From Naganishia liquefaciens (taxonomy: Eukaryota > Basidiomycota > Tremellomycetes > Filobasidiales > Filobasidiaceae): DNA of 64,000 bases. Position numbers and translations under genes: made by a program. Location: NCBI GenBank assembly GCA_013423385.1, contig BLZA01000030.1:1443168-1507167 (forward strand). Direction: 5' to 3'. Of the stretch, positions 1-12,802 are shown piece after piece (position 1 is the first letter of the stretch; each line of letters starts with the position of its first letter). The notes under the pieces are model-generated. The model saw only the letters and a program-made list of their open reading frames with translations. It searched no databases and had not been told where the DNA came from.

Positions 1-1431
1 ATCCCCGCGCGCCCGGGCCTCTTCCTTTGCCCTCGCCATGCGCGCATGTATGCTTTCCCTCGGCTGCACGGGAGTCGGCGCGGCTCGTGGATTCTTGCCG
101 AGCGGTGGTCCTTTGCGTCCGGCCATCGTCGGCGGGGCGGCCGTTTGGGATCGTCGCGCTTTTGCACGTTGATAGGCGTGGTATCGTGGATCGCGGTTCT
201 GGATAAACGCGGCTAATTGCCGAACGGCGTCATTGTATTCTTTCCGATGCGTCTCGCGCGCCTTTTGGTTCTCTCGCTCCATCGCACTGAAATCGAATGG
301 TCCCCGGGTTGAGTTCTTTTCGGACCCTGACGGGAAAACCAAGACCTTTCAAAGCTCACCGTCTCACCCGCCGATCCTCGCCGCGCTCTGCATCCCACGC
401 GGAAACCCACTCAAACTTTTTCTCCGTCGCAAACTGTCCCCACACTGTGTAAAAGTCCCTCACCCATGTTCCGGCATCCCTTTCGGCGCGCGTCGCACCC
501 GGCGGCGGAGCATACAGCGTCGTCGAGTCGCCGAATGTCGGGTATGCGGGCAGTGTGAATCCCGGTTTGGCGGACAAAGGGTGATGTAGCTCTTCGTCGG
601 ATGCCAAGAGGTCAAACAGCGATCGGTAGATGGAGAAGAATCCCTGGATAAGCGTCCGTCAGTTTGGCCACGCGCACGAGTGCTAGGTACGCCGCGGCGC
701 ATACGAGCGCCCTCACCTCGGGGGTATCGTCCATTTTTCTGGCCAATTTCGGATCAAAGAACCGCATCAGCTGTGGCAGCGTCACCCCAACCTCGCCCGG
801 ACGTCGTTTACTGGCCGGCGGTGCTTTTTCCCCCTTGCGGACATGGTTGAACAGGTCGCTGTCGGACTGGGCGACGGGTTCATTGCGGTGACGGTTGTAG
901 AATGCTCTTTCCTGTCAATGGCTGCAGGGTTTGTGAGATGATCAAGTCGGGTGTGGACGGAAACGCACGTTGGGATCGCTCAGGACCTGCGGGATTCGCA
1001 TCAGATTCGCGGACATTCTGCATGCGGCGAACCCGACCCATCGCTCACCTCGTATGCCTGTTGCAGATCCGCAAACAACTTGGTCGCCGCCTCGATATTA
1101 TCCGGATTCTTGTCCGGGTGATGTTTGAGCTGACGAATGCCGAGCCAGACCAAAGCGAGATGAGTCTTCCTGGCGTACAACTCGCCCGAGGCCGACGGAA
1201 TCTTACCGCTGCTTTCCGAAACGCTTTCTACGCGCGCGCCGCGTGAAGAACGATCCGCTTGAATCAGTCCGCTGTCTTTCCCCTCTGGAGCACACAGGAA
1301 GAGTCTCGCACCTTGATCTCATCCTCGGTCGCCTCCTCGTCGACGCTCAACAACGCATAGTAATCCAGCCGAACCTCTTGCGCGTCGGGTTTATCCGCGG
1401 TATCGGCGTACTTGGACTGGTCGCTGCCCAT
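1..1431 (-). CDS. JJJ1: JJJ1/DNAJC21-type J-domain ribosome-biogenesis co-chaperone (partial, 3' end off window)
   Basis: The ATG is at 1431. The translated exons give an N-terminal J domain whose HPD motif lies in HHPDKNP (about 1110-1130), followed by a region typical of JJJ1/DNAJC21: a GFFSIYRSLFD segment, then FYTVWGQFATEKKFEW, then ERENQKARETHRKEYND and RDPRY near 200-250. At least six short GT-AG introns are needed, for example donors after DEIK, after QQAYE and after DDTPE. The coding frame is still open at position 1, so the zinc-finger C-terminus is missing. In yeast JJJ1 works with Hsp70 (Ssa) on cytoplasmic 60S pre-ribosome maturation and recycling of export factors; that role is inferred from the family. 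It is the gene downstream of TCTP on the same strand. Family assignment is strong; individual splice sites are hand-called. Confidence 0.88.
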
Positions 1432-1957
1432 TTTGTCGGAGCGGGGGAGTTGGGTGGGTGGGGGGGGCGAAGAGCGCTGGGAGGGGGCGCAGGAAGGCGG
1501 GGAGGAGGGGGGACTTGAGTTGTATGCGACGGCTCAAAGTATGGCAAAGTGTATGGCCTAGTATGGCAGAGTATGGCGTCTGTGGTCAAGTTGTGCGGGG
1601 CGATCGTGCATGTCTCACATCCGTCAGGAATCAAATTTCACGCGGGCCAGATTACAAAAGACCATCGGGGGGGGGGGGGGCAAAGCATCTTCGTCGTAAA
1701 GCGAGGCAAAGGAGGGCAGGGCCGCGCAGCGACATGTGCACCATACGGTCAGTCCGCGACACACACTCTCTCTCTCTGTGATTAGCTATCTATGGAATAA
1801 GAGCGAGGTGCAATCGAGGTGCGGTCGACGAGGAGCCAATCATCCTTGGAAGATCATGACGATGCTACAAAAATGACAAACGCAGACTCGTGCTCGTATT
1901 TTGGGATAAGATGAGGAAAAACGATGGAATACAACGCGAGGGAAAAGAAGGCGACGT
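1432..1957. other. Intergenic region with poly-G tract
   Basis: This lies between the JJJ1 start and the TCTP stop on the minus strand. It holds a run of 14 G at 1667-1680 and a short CT repeat near 1764-1778. No convincing gene is seen. It should contain the JJJ1 promoter and the TCTP 3' end. Confidence 0.6.
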
Positions 1958-2656
1958 TTAGACCTTCATCTGTGGGGCACGTAAGAGCATTAGCGGGGGG
2001 GGGGCCGTTTCAACGGAATATGAGAAAACCCTTGGACGCACCTCCTTCAATCCATCCTTCCAGTAAATCATGTACGGCGTCACACCGTCCTCCCGGTAGT
2101 TCATCAACACGACCATACCCTCCGGGTCCATGGACTCTCCGATAAAGAACTCGTAGTCCTTGAAGTTTCCGATCAACTTTTTGGCAAACGCCTGCGCCTT
2201 GGCCTCGAACGATTCGAGACGCTCCTTGGCGACGGCGTCACCGGCCTCGGCACGCTCCGAGAGGGTCGACTTGAGCTTCTTCATGTAGCCCTTGAGGTAG
2301 GTCAAGTAGGATTTCTTGTCAAACGAGGTCGGGGTCAGTCGGAACGAGTGGACAACGTTGTTGACGGTCGATCCACCGTTCTCGAGGGCTTCTTCTTGTT
2401 CCTCGGCGGAAGGGTTGGCACCAATGTCGATGTCTCCCTCGGCGACGACGATCATCTTGGCGTCGACTTCGTAGGCAATGTCGTCGACGGTCTTGCTGCG
2501 GGGCGTCGGGCGAGCAGCATCGAGCAAAGGGAGAGGGGGAGCGGAATATCAAAGATCAGCAATCCAACCCACCATCTCCAACCCTATAACCACTCACACA
2601 TCGAAAGCGGACGAGACCATCTCGTCGCCGGAAACAACATCGGTGTAAATGATCAT
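1958..2656 (-). CDS. TMA19: Translationally controlled tumor protein homologue (TCTP/TMA19)
   Basis: Three exons are called: 2598-2656, 2042-2495 and 1958-1969, giving about 174 aa, close to the usual 165-175. The first exon reads MIIYTDVVSGDEMVSSAFD, the family N-terminus. The intron splits a Val codon so that FDV joins KTVDDIAYEVD. The protein ends KDGLKE-MKV; the last coding exon is only 12 nt including the stop. TCTP is a ribosome-associated, abundant cytosolic protein with a Mss4-like fold, linked to translation and stress. Arginines here use mixed codons (CGT, CGA, CGG), unlike RPL2 at 42045. A 10-G run lies within the second intron (1994-2003). The identification is firm. Confidence 0.95.
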
Positions 2657-3230
2657 TTTTGAATAGGGTAGGATTGGTTGTAGAGAGGGAGTGAGAGAGA
2701 AGGGTGGGTGGGTGCAGACTATCAAGCGGTGCGAAAGGAGAGTCGTTTGTAAATGTATGTTATACCGACCAGGTGCGACGCCATGCTGACACCCCTTCCC
2801 CCTTCCCCCCACCCTCCATCGCCTACCCTCTCCCGCCGACGCTGCTGCTGCCCGGTCCGCGTTTGCAAGCGGGCACGTTGTTTTTTTGCAAAGTCACGTG
2901 ACCGTGGGGGGGAAGCGGGCGGTCAGAGTTGGTCAGGCGGGGGAGGTCCCGCGTGGGTGAGACATGGGTGGACAATGGACACCGGCTGCTTGTTCTTTGG
3001 CTTCCCCGTCGTGTGCGAACCATGCGAGATACCTGCCAAGATTGGAAACCCCGAGGGACAACCCCGACGGATGGGAAAGGGGGGGGGGGGCGTGATGGAA
3101 AGGACCTTTGGAGCGATTGATGCGATTCCCCCCCCTTCCTTTTGTTCCCCCCCGCCCGGGGCGAGAATGGACAATAGAAATACGCCCGGATCTCGTCCAT
3201 TCCCCTATCTCTCTTCCCGTGATGAGCTGA
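2657..3230. other. Divergent promoter region between TCTP and a hypothetical gene
   Basis: About 570 nt separate the divergent TCTP and coiled-coil genes. It is rich in C and G runs, including 12 G at 3079-3090. No ORF here resembles a known protein. It presumably drives both genes. Confidence 0.5.
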
Positions 3231-6200
3231 ATGAAGAGTCTGATGGCCTTGTCACGCATCAACACCCATCAACCAACGCCGGACACGACGTACCTCCCGC
3301 CTCTTCCCGACGTCGCCACGACCACCACCCACATCCCCACCGCGACGTACCGGGGAAAAGATCCGATGGCACTGCTCGATTGGGCGCGAGGGGTTGCCGG
3401 AGGAGGAGGACGACGATCGCCGAATGAACCGGGAATCGTGTACGGCGTGGCGCGGGATGGAACGGATGTGGATGTGGATGAGGATGAGGATGAGGATCGA
3501 GGCAGTGGGACGAGTTCGTCCGAGGTGAGGGTGGATCGTAGGGGAGATGCTGGGAGGGGATGGGTAGAGGAGGCCGAGGGGAGCTTTAGCGATGATGTTC
3601 GTGATGAGCGGGATCATCTTGCGTACGACCCCGTCTGGGAATCCCATGCGCAGTTTCAACCACCGCATCCACACCTCCACCCGTTCGGAACATGTCCTTT
3701 CCCGCAACAACCTCACCTTCAGCCACCTCCTCTTCACCCAGACACCTCTTCCTCAAAATTCTCAGCAGGATGGCAGAGCCCCCGGATCAGCGACCGGATA
3801 CCCCAGGCCGACGAACTGAGCGCGATGGAACAGATGACACTGGGCGGGACAACGGTGGGTGCAGGGACGGCGGTGGATGCGGTGCCCTTGTGAGTGATGG
3901 GAGCTCGGTGCGGGTATTGCGTTGCTGCTGAGGTGTTTGTTAGTTCGAGTATGAGGAGTATGAACGGGGCGTTGAAGCGAGAGCAGCGACGGGAAGAACA
4001 CGACGGTACGCGCTCGTCTTCCTCGGGATCGACCAATCCCATCCTCACTAAACCCCCACTCCCAGCCCCATCCGAAACCTCACCCGTGACCCATCCCTCC
4101 GCCACCGCCACCACCACCGCCCTTCAATCCCAAATCCGCACGCTCCAAGCCCAAATCATCGCATCCCACGTCTCCCGCTCGTCCCTCGAACGCAACGTCC
4201 TCGATGCCCACGACGAAGCGAGGGCATACAGGGCCGAGTTGGCAGAAGCCGTGCGTGCGCTGAGAAGGGCAAAAGCCGAGACGAAAAAGTTGGATGACGA
4301 AAGGAGAAAGGGGGTCAGGCTGTATGAGGAGACGAGGGAGAGGTAAGTGTGAGGCCCGGATCAATGGGATGTCGGTTGGCTGACGTGCGTGGCTTGGGTG
4401 ACACAGGCTGGTCAAGTATCATGAGGCGCTCAAGGTGCAAGAAGCGCGTGATGCAGGAAGGGAAGAAGGTCGTCTCGAGGTGAGCATCGCCGGCGCGCGC
4501 GCGCGCTCGAGGGTAGACCAAGAGATGGAGCCCTAACCGCCGCCCCCCACCTGGGGCTCTCACACAAGGCATTCCACGAGATCGAGCGATGGATGACGGC
4601 GCCGCCGATTCCAATTGACCCGATCGGGAGTATACCGGCCAATGTTGTTAGGCCTTGGGATCAGGCGCACGGGCATGACGGAGCGGCGGGTTGCGGTAGG
4701 GAGCGCGGACGGAAGGAGCAGCAGCGGGATGGAGGGCGGTATGAAGCGGGTTCTGGGCGTCGGGATGCCGAGTATTTTTCCGGTCAAAACAACGACGAGC
4801 CTGGACCTGTGCATCGTCAGGACGCCTTCCCAGCGGCTCATCAAACGGCAACAGGCTTCTTGCCTCCTACGGATCCCCGCGATGGGTATGATCTTGCGCC
4901 GCCCCGGCAAACCCACCCGCAACGTCCTTCCCCCGGCCAAGCCTCCGGATTCATCCCCCTGCGTCAGACACCGCCCGTCCTGCCCGAGAAACTAACCCCG
5001 CTCAACGCCGCCGACGCGTATCTCGACCGTGTGGAGCACGACTCACGGCTACAGGGGCTTCTTGCCGGGACGTCCGCCCATGCGGGACCCGGGTACAGTC
5101 AGAAGTCGGATGCGGCCCGGCCGGCGCATACGAGACGACATTCCTCTAATCCAAGTCATCTCGATAAGCCGCTTCCGGCGCCGCATCAGCAGCACCGACG
5201 GTACGTCAGCCATGGAGATCCGTCCGCGTACGCCGGGTCCCCGCAGGGGGCGGGCCCCGGTCGAGGATCTGCACAGTCGACAAGGCAAATGAACGGCTTG
5301 CAGGGTCATAAATCGTACGGCAAGGCGGATCGAGGGATTTCCCAGCCCGATAGGTATCCGCCGTTCCAGACGCAGGGTACATCTATTTTGGATCACGCTG
5401 TGCCAGTGTTATCCCCCGACCAGCAGCCCTACGCGATCCCACCGGGCCATGTTGATCCTCGACACGTGCCTTTGCCAGAGTAGGTATCCAGGCTGCTGGG
5501 AGTTTATCGTAATCCAGTAACACCCATACCCTCCTTAGCAGCAGAACCGCTTCGGCATTCGGTGGTTCCGGACATCCCGCGCGACAGACCGGAGGGCCAT
5601 CTTTCGCATCGCTCGGCGCCGCAACGAATCGGTCACGTTTGGCCGTGGGACTCAGGAACGAGGATGATTTGTCGATGATAGAAGAAAGAGACGAAAAGTC
5701 GACGGGCGTAGATTATTCGGCAAGTCGCAAGGATGATGGTCCGCCCTTTGCCTGTAGCTGATCTTGACCGTATCCACAGCCCAGGGGCCACGCGCAGGAT
5801 GCACACCCATCCCGTGGTCATGTCAAACCGGCGCGATCGATGCAGTCTCTCCCGAGCTGGAAGATCAAGCCCAAGGTGAGTCGAATCAAATCTCCCTTTG
5901 GCCGACGCGAAACGCTAATGCTCAAATCTCGAAAAAAAAAAAAAGATTGTCCTACCCAAGCGACTCGGCGCACCCGGGACCGATATTCGGATGATGCCTG
6001 ACCTGAATGAGCAGCAGATGCGAGAGCTCTTGGCGCATCAGCAAGCCGAGGCTATGCGGCGAGGCGATCTCCGACCTCCGACCGATACCCTTCCCCCAGA
6101 GGTGAACGCGACAGCCAAGCCTATGCCTCATACGATTCGAGACGAGGAAAGACCTCACAGGCAGGAGGGCCCCCAAGCACGCGATGCTCCGAGTGTAGGT

Positions 6201-6690
6201 GACCGCAAACAAAAGTCGTGGTATACTTGACCGCGCGCAAATGTACTTGTTTACTGAATATAGAACCCTTTGCTGTGATCTACTCAAGATGTCCATCAAT
6301 CCCGCTCACATACCTTTGCCGCCAACAAGGTACGGTACAGTCTATACCGAAGCGCCGGAAAGGACCTTTCCGGGTATCAGTGTCATTGACTTTGCCGCAA
6401 GGATACCTTTACCGGAGTCGCGAGCGCCGACGGTCATCAGTCGCGCGGGTGAAAGGTACCCCTTGAAAGCGACTGTAGAGGCAAGTCCGAACCCTTTGCC
6501 GATACAAGAGACCTTGGCTAACTCTATACCTCAAACTTTACATACTAATTCAGACCATTGACGACCGCGATGCACCCCATCACCGAGTACCCGGGAGCAT
6601 TCTGAAACGAGATAAGTCGCCCGGCCCTGGCAGACGCAAGACATCGAGTGCGTGTGATGCCTTTGCCAGACCGGCAGAAGAAGCGGACTG
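3231..6690 (+). CDS. Unrecognised large coiled-coil/disordered protein with repeated PLP-type motifs
   Basis: I do not recognise this protein. The first exon from ATG 3231 (to about 3892) is acidic and low-complexity (a VDVDEDEDEDR run). The next exons carry an acidic FEYEEYERG segment and a clear coiled coil (LQSQIRTLQAQII through EERRKG-type charged sequence, about 4120-4345). This continues after an intron as LVKYHEALKVQEARDAG. From about 4570 the sequence is long, disordered and Pro/Gln/His-rich. From about 5400 a short motif recurs, one per exon end or start: RHVPLPE, AHIPLPP, ARIPLPE, VMPLPD. Splicing of the last exons (5460-6690) is uncertain; PK|IVLPKRLG across an A-rich intron near 5930 is convincing. 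The stop is probably about 6688-6690. Coding is supported by frame continuity across GT-AG introns. No function is proposed. Confidence 0.6.
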
Positions 6691-7033
6691 ACTAGGTATG
6701 GGTCAATGGTCACCTCTTAGCTTTTGTGACACTTGATAGTAGGCCGAGAGACAACTGATCAGCAAATCGTGGAATTCATTGGTAGCGAACTAGCACGAAG
6801 ATTATGAGGAAGAGAAATAGGTACAACTGAACGAGGGTTTCTGGTTGTCAAGTCAAAGGTAAAAGAGGTGTCCATTTTTCGAATGTATCACGCAAACGAT
6901 CGTTTGTTGTTGCTCTGCTGTCTTGTGCGCGATAGATGGGACTTGACTGTAACACACAGGCGGTTGAGGGCTAATGTCGAAATGAGGTACGGATCAGATA
7001 TAGCAATGCCTTCGAAAAGCTGGTTTCACGCCA
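6691..7033. other. Convergent intergenic spacer
   Basis: This is about 340 nt between the convergent hypothetical gene and the kinase gene. No gene or structured element is seen. Confidence 0.5.
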
Positions 7034-10000
7034 TTATCGGATTCTGGCAGGCGAAGACGTGGCGCGCAAGTTGGCAACGAGAAGATCGAATTGGTCCATG
7101 GGGCCGTCCTCCAATGTGATGACGATTCTCGTGACTCGCCAGGTGACAGAGTCAGGCAGATCCTCGAAAGCAATCAGACGGACTCGGAAATGAATAGTGA
7201 GCGGGGGAATCTCCAAGTTGGACGGGCCTGCACGACATTATCAGACCATGCAAGAGCGCCGATGCCAAGTTGGACTTACCTGGACTCTCCAGACGGCAGT
7301 GAAGTCCCGGAGTCTGTCGATCCAGCATCCAAATCTCTATGCCGTACAGGCGCATGAAATCCACACATCGTCCATAGCAGTCGACGACATCACCTTCCCA
7401 CAGCATCTCGCGCGTCTGCAAAGGACGATAGATCAGTGTCATTGAAGCACATCCCTCCTAAACGGAGCTTGACCCACCAGCTCTCCCGTGGGAAAGTCAG
7501 CATCTACTGCTCTAGATTCCGACTTGCTGACTTCCGTTTCAAACATCGGTCGTGTCACCTTTTCCGCTGCGCCTGCTGTAGCTCTCAGGGGCGATTGAAT
7601 CACTTGATTGACAGGAGTATAATTAGCAGTGGACCCCGTATTGTAGAATAACAACATACGAATCGGGAATTCAGGTTCATGAAGAGACAGATGCGAGCTC
7701 ATGCCGTAAGGATGGGAAACCACATCATCGAGCTGATCTCTGGGAACCGCGTGTGTAATCTTTCGATCCGCAATCGTACTGACCCTTTCATGCAGGGGTG
7801 GTCGGACAAGCAGATCTCCTTCGCGTGTGGTTGCCCGAGCGGCCACGGGCGAAGGTGGCGAGTCACTGGAATCGCGCGAAAAGAACTGTGATAGGCGTTC
7901 CCGTATAGGACTGATCGATCTTGGTGCAATATCGCCACTTTCCGCCTCTGTTGGGCAGCTCGAGACCATGTTCTTCAGGAATTCGGGTAGAGGCGGGACA
8001 GTCGGCGCATCGGAAGCGACATCAAAATGTTCCTCCGGCGACTTCTTCCTCTTTGACGTTTTCAGGCGCAAACCGGTTCGCGAGATCGCGTTCGAGATTC
8101 TTTCCTTCCAGGACTGTGTAGCGGCGACACGACTACTGGGACTCGCCACCCTGAAGAGGCCGGAGACAAGTCCCGTTCTACCAGAGGCTCGATCTTCCTC
8201 GTCCGGCCCAGATCGGAAGACATCGTCAATGCTCGAATGATCGTCGAGGGAGAGGTCCACAGAGGTTTCCGTGCGTTCTGATTTTCGCCGTTTACCCGAG
8301 AATGCATGCAGGACTCTGTTCCTTTGTTTCTTTCCAGAATTTTGCGGCTCAGGAGGCGTGTTTTCCTTCTCGTTCGAAGCCGAAGCATCGCTAGGCGGGT
8401 TATAGCGGATGGAAGCACCGACGGGGGAAGCCGATCGTACGACTACCGATCCTATGAGTCATGTGCAGTTGCTTCAGCTGTCCGGTTCGAAGGCTACTTA
8501 CCAGCGCGCCACTCTACATACCTTGATCAAACGACCCTGCTCGCAGTTCATCCAAACGTTTCTGCTCTGTCTCAAGCTGATCTTTCCTCGCCTTCAGCAG
8601 ATGGTAGAATCGTTTCGCCCAGACATCTCTGCATGTTGGATGAATGCCAAGGCGACGCAAACTCAGTGAGCATGAAGTCAATCAGAATCGTCGGAATCGA
8701 CGACCTGCGTCGCCATTACGTACGAGGAAGAGTGTATTCGATACATCACGTCCTGCAGATTGTCATTCCTCATAATAGCACCAACACCTTGAAGCAGTTC
8801 GGGATCAAAATTGCCCAGGGTCAAAGTCCAAGACGGCAAGATTGTCGAGTAAGGATTGAATGGGGGAGGTCCCACAGGGACGCGTCTGGCAGGCAGCGAT
8901 CGATCCGGTACCCATACTCGACGAAGGAAAGGATGGGAGACGATATGAGGAATCTGTGGTGATCAGATAAAACACATGATAAGCTTTCCATCAAGCCTTG
9001 TCCGTTACACCTGAATGACTGTACTCACCGTGATCCTCATGTTCTGGTTGATAACAAAGATCTGTTCTATCAAATCTGCAGCATCTCGAGGCATCTCTGG
9101 CGGAAGATAGTATTCGGCACGACTCGCGAGTTTCATGACAGTGGGTATGTGTGGATCGTCAAAGGGCAACCGGCCAACCAGAAGCGCGTAGAGAATGACG
9201 CCGCTTGACCAGACATCCACCATAGCGCCATGGTAGTATGATCCCTTCGAGCAGGATTAGTATGAACATGGATCACCCTGCATTTTACCCGAGCGATGAC
9301 CTCACCGAGATGATTTCCGGACTTGCATAGTGGGGGCTTCCACAACTAGTTCTGAGCCATTCATCTTCCGCTTGGAACGAAGCCATCCCAAAATCCGCGA
9401 TCTTGAGCGTGAGATCATCGTCCAGTAAAAGGTTCTCCGGCTTTAGATCCCGATGGCAAATTCCGAAAGAGTGCAAGTACTGTAATCCGTTGATGAGCTG
9501 TTGATAGAAGAAAGAAGCCTCGTTGGTCTCAAGATATCGCTTGGCATTGATATAGTCAAAGAGCTCTCCCTGCGCGATGAACTCCAGAGCGATGTAGCTG
9601 AGACAAGGAGGGCAAGTCAATTCGGAATCACAAAGATTACAACTGGCTCACAAATGCCCTTGACGCTCGTAGACGTCATACAGCTTCATGAGGTTTGGAT
9701 GATTCAACAACTTCATGATGCTGACTTCCCTTTCGAGCGCTTTTCGTTCTTTGGAAAAGACGCCTCTTCCCGATGCATCGTTGAAGTTGGCGCTCGGAAC
9801 GATTTTGATAGCAGCATATACTCGAGACCAGCGTGACCTTGCCAGTCGCACCCGACCTGCAGCAGTTTCAGCTTCCGCTCATCAATTGTGAGATCCTGTC
9901 TTTACTTACCAGACGCCCCCTTTCCCACCATCTTCCCAAGTACCCAGGGACCCACATACTTGTCATCGGCTTCGGCCCCTTCCATTGCGCTCGGCTTCTT

Positions 10001-10546
10001 CGATGGAGACCTCTTCCCCTTCTGGTTCTCTTTCTCTTCGAGAAGATTGTCCATCTCCCTCTCGAACCTCGTCTTCCGATTCACAAGATGTTCAGCTCGA
10101 CGAGGCGGCGAAGGCGTGTTGAGATTCTCGAAAAATGGAATAGCGGCAAGTGGCATCCGGTAACGGCCTGATGTACTGGGTGGCGTGACTCGAGGCAGAT
10201 TGGGTGGCGGACTAGACATGGAAATTGAGCAATAGTCGTGAGGGGGGTTTTGCTGATGGAAGTCTTTGACACTGCCGCTGTGGTTCGAGGCCATGGTCGC
10301 ATCTGATGAGCCGGAAGTCACTCCTCCGCGCTCGAATATCGCTACATGACTAGGGGAGACATCGTGCGGGCGTCCGTTCGTGGTATCATTTGACTGATCT
10401 CGGTCGACACTGGTAGCTGGGTAAGGATGATATACTGCACGGTGGTAAGTCGGAAGCGGAGGCGGAAGACGATAATGGTGAAAGTCTGGAAGCGCGCCTG
10501 ACCCTCGACCGCTCAAGGACGATTCTGGATCATTTGGGTAGTTCAT
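7034..10546 (-). CDS. Nim1-related/GIN4-HSL1-CDR2 type Ser/Thr protein kinase
   Basis: ATG at 10546 ([10 protein letters not shown]). The N-terminal region of about 220 residues is disordered, then the kinase domain begins at [15 protein letters not shown]. After an intron come the VAIK-equivalent lysine (YAAIKIV), [11 protein letters not shown] (KIADFGMAS) and the activation-loop end [10 protein letters not shown], diagnostic of the SNF1/Nim1 (CAMKL) family. Next is [22 protein letters not shown] coiled-coil segment (near 8570-8650) and a long disordered region follow. The C-terminal 130 residues (7034-7440) read [14 protein letters not shown] through [14 protein letters not shown], like the membrane-binding end of GIN4/HSL1/CDR2 kinases. 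All catalytic residues are present. The expected role is at septins or the cell cortex, regulating Wee1 and mitotic entry (family knowledge). Eight or more introns. The exact orthology within the family is not resolved. Confidence 0.85.
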
Positions 10547-12802
10547 TATGGCAAATCTAGATGGGTTACTCCATTCGAGAGCTGCTGGTAAGGCTTCTCG
10601 CGGCGATGTAGCGATGGAGGATCCGCAAAGAAGGCGTGTCAAGTGATGCTTGCTCTGCGGTGGTATTGCTGCCGGCGGTGAAATCAGGACTGATCCGTGT
10701 ATGATGGCGAGCTTAATAGTCGGCGAAAGACTAAAAACTATGACTGGAAAGTCAGGGTCAAAGAGAATGTATGTCGAATGAGCGTTGGCCGGGCCACGTT
10801 GAAGAGGTCTCGCCTCCTGTCGGTCGTCGCCGCGATGAATGACCCCTTGGCTCAGGGTCCTAACGGCTTCAAGAAAGGTCAGAGAGAATGCAAAGGAGGA
10901 AGGCCAGATCAAGTGCAAGTGATTGAGCAGGGTCATCATCATGCGATGCGAAGCCGAAAGCGTCGATGGCAGGCCGCACGCCAGAGTTGGGATTCGTGCG
11001 ATAGGAGCGATCATCGGCTGTGAGTGGCGGGGTTTGTGATCTTCGCGTGATGCTACCATGCAAACAATAACGACAGCGGTATTCATGATTTCATAGTCGG
11101 GCAGCATACGTACAACAAGTCACTGAACTCTTTTCTCCAACAAAACGCCATATGCGGTGCATGCGAAACGCCGCCCTGACCGATACTTTTTTGCAAGATG
11201 CGAACTTACTGGAAAGAAACGAAGCACCGCTAGGAAAAATGGGTGATATGAACTTTGTAGACCGAAATGTGTTGGGAGCGCATGAGGAGTACCGGATCGC
11301 TCTGCCTATCGGAGATCGCGGTACATACCTTCAGCTCATGAGGACACTCACACCGAAATCCTCAATTTGCTTCCAATTATAATGATTTCTCTCATCGTGC
11401 TCCTCGCCGTTTCTTGCGATCTCCGAATGCTCCATTCGCATTGCTTGACGCATCTTGATACTGAGACGTTTAGTGATCCTGTTTTATCCCTGGACTCGCG
11501 CGAGTTGTTGTTCTGACGTTTCTCGAAAGGGGCAATCGAAGCCAGTATGACGTTCATCTGCTGAACTTTATGGAACGTCTGCTGCAAGTGTTGTCAAGGC
11601 ATCGCTGTTCTGTCGTCCTGAAATCTTGAATTTCACTGCCCGAATAGCGCAACCGCCGAAAACAGTGTTATCGCAGTACCGTTTCAATATCGCCCAATGC
11701 CCATGGACAAGGACGTCCAAGAAGCTGCCGATGCGGCATTTTCTTACAGGTGAATGTCAATGGCGGTAGAGATGGCTAGCGATTTGGCGATGCTTGATTG
11801 GCAGCAGGCTCTGCGTTATGATGCTTGAGCAGCTGCCGGAGCGTGAAGGGTGTCGCCGCGCCTAGAGGAGGAGGTTTGGGACTGTTTTCGGGCCTTGTCA
11901 ACTGCATTATCCGGTGCTCAGCAAGGCGCGTTCACTTTTCATGGCACGACCGAAAGCCAAATTCGTAATCCGGTAAGCAGGCGGTGGATAGTAGAGCGGT
12001 GTATGTTCTTCCCTCGCAGACAGGCTAGCATAAATTATGAGGAAATGTCAGCTGGACTGATTCTCGCACATCCCCACGTTCATCCTCGATCAGTATCGTA
12101 GTGAGACATTGCTTCGGCCCCTAATTGGCGACCGGATATCCCGATGCCTTCTTCGATCGTCTTCCCCGATCCGGTTTTCACGTTTCATCTCGAGGCTTCC
12201 GCGTGCCTACCGTAATTCAATTGTGCCGGCATCTCGTAGCCAATATTTTTTTACGTAGCTATAATCTTTCAGCCATTCTATCACATGTATCTCTGTACCT
12301 TTCAGCACCGCTTTAGAGAAAATTATTGTAACAATCATCGATCTATCCAAGAAGCTTTCCAAGATCGAAGTTATCTTCCGAAAGTCAGACGGGACCGATG
12401 AGAGAGCCGATGAGACCATATCCGCAAGACATCGCTCAGAAGTGTTTTAAAAGCTGTTCTGAGAACCGTCCACCAAAGCTGTCCACTGACACCCGCCGTT
12501 CGAATTTTTCGTACGTCCACATATCGAAAAGGATGCACAGAACGTCGAAGTTATGAGCCGTACAAGCTCAATTCACACACGAAGCAGTTGTGTGTATACA
12601 CCTTTCCGCTTTCGAGAGTCTGATGTACTTGTAGTGGGGAAGGAAAGCGGGAGAATCTACAGAATAAGCGGGCTGGGAAACATCACAGCCACGTGACCCA
12701 TCGCAACAGGCTGACAGCGTGTGCGAGCCGTGCGAGCCGGAACATGTATAATGATCGCTACAACGCTGTCTTACAGGCGATACAATGAGCTAGTGGTACG
12801 AG
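10547..12802. other. 2.2 kb region without a confident gene
   Basis: The kinase frame stays open upstream of its ATG to 11107, probably a long 5' leader. At about 11378-11500 (minus) a short exon-like frame, flanked by GATAAAACAG and GTGAGTGTC, reads RLSIKMRQAMRMEHSEIA and onward. It could be a small mitochondrial-type protein, but I cannot build a full gene. Nothing else is convincing. Confidence 0.35.
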
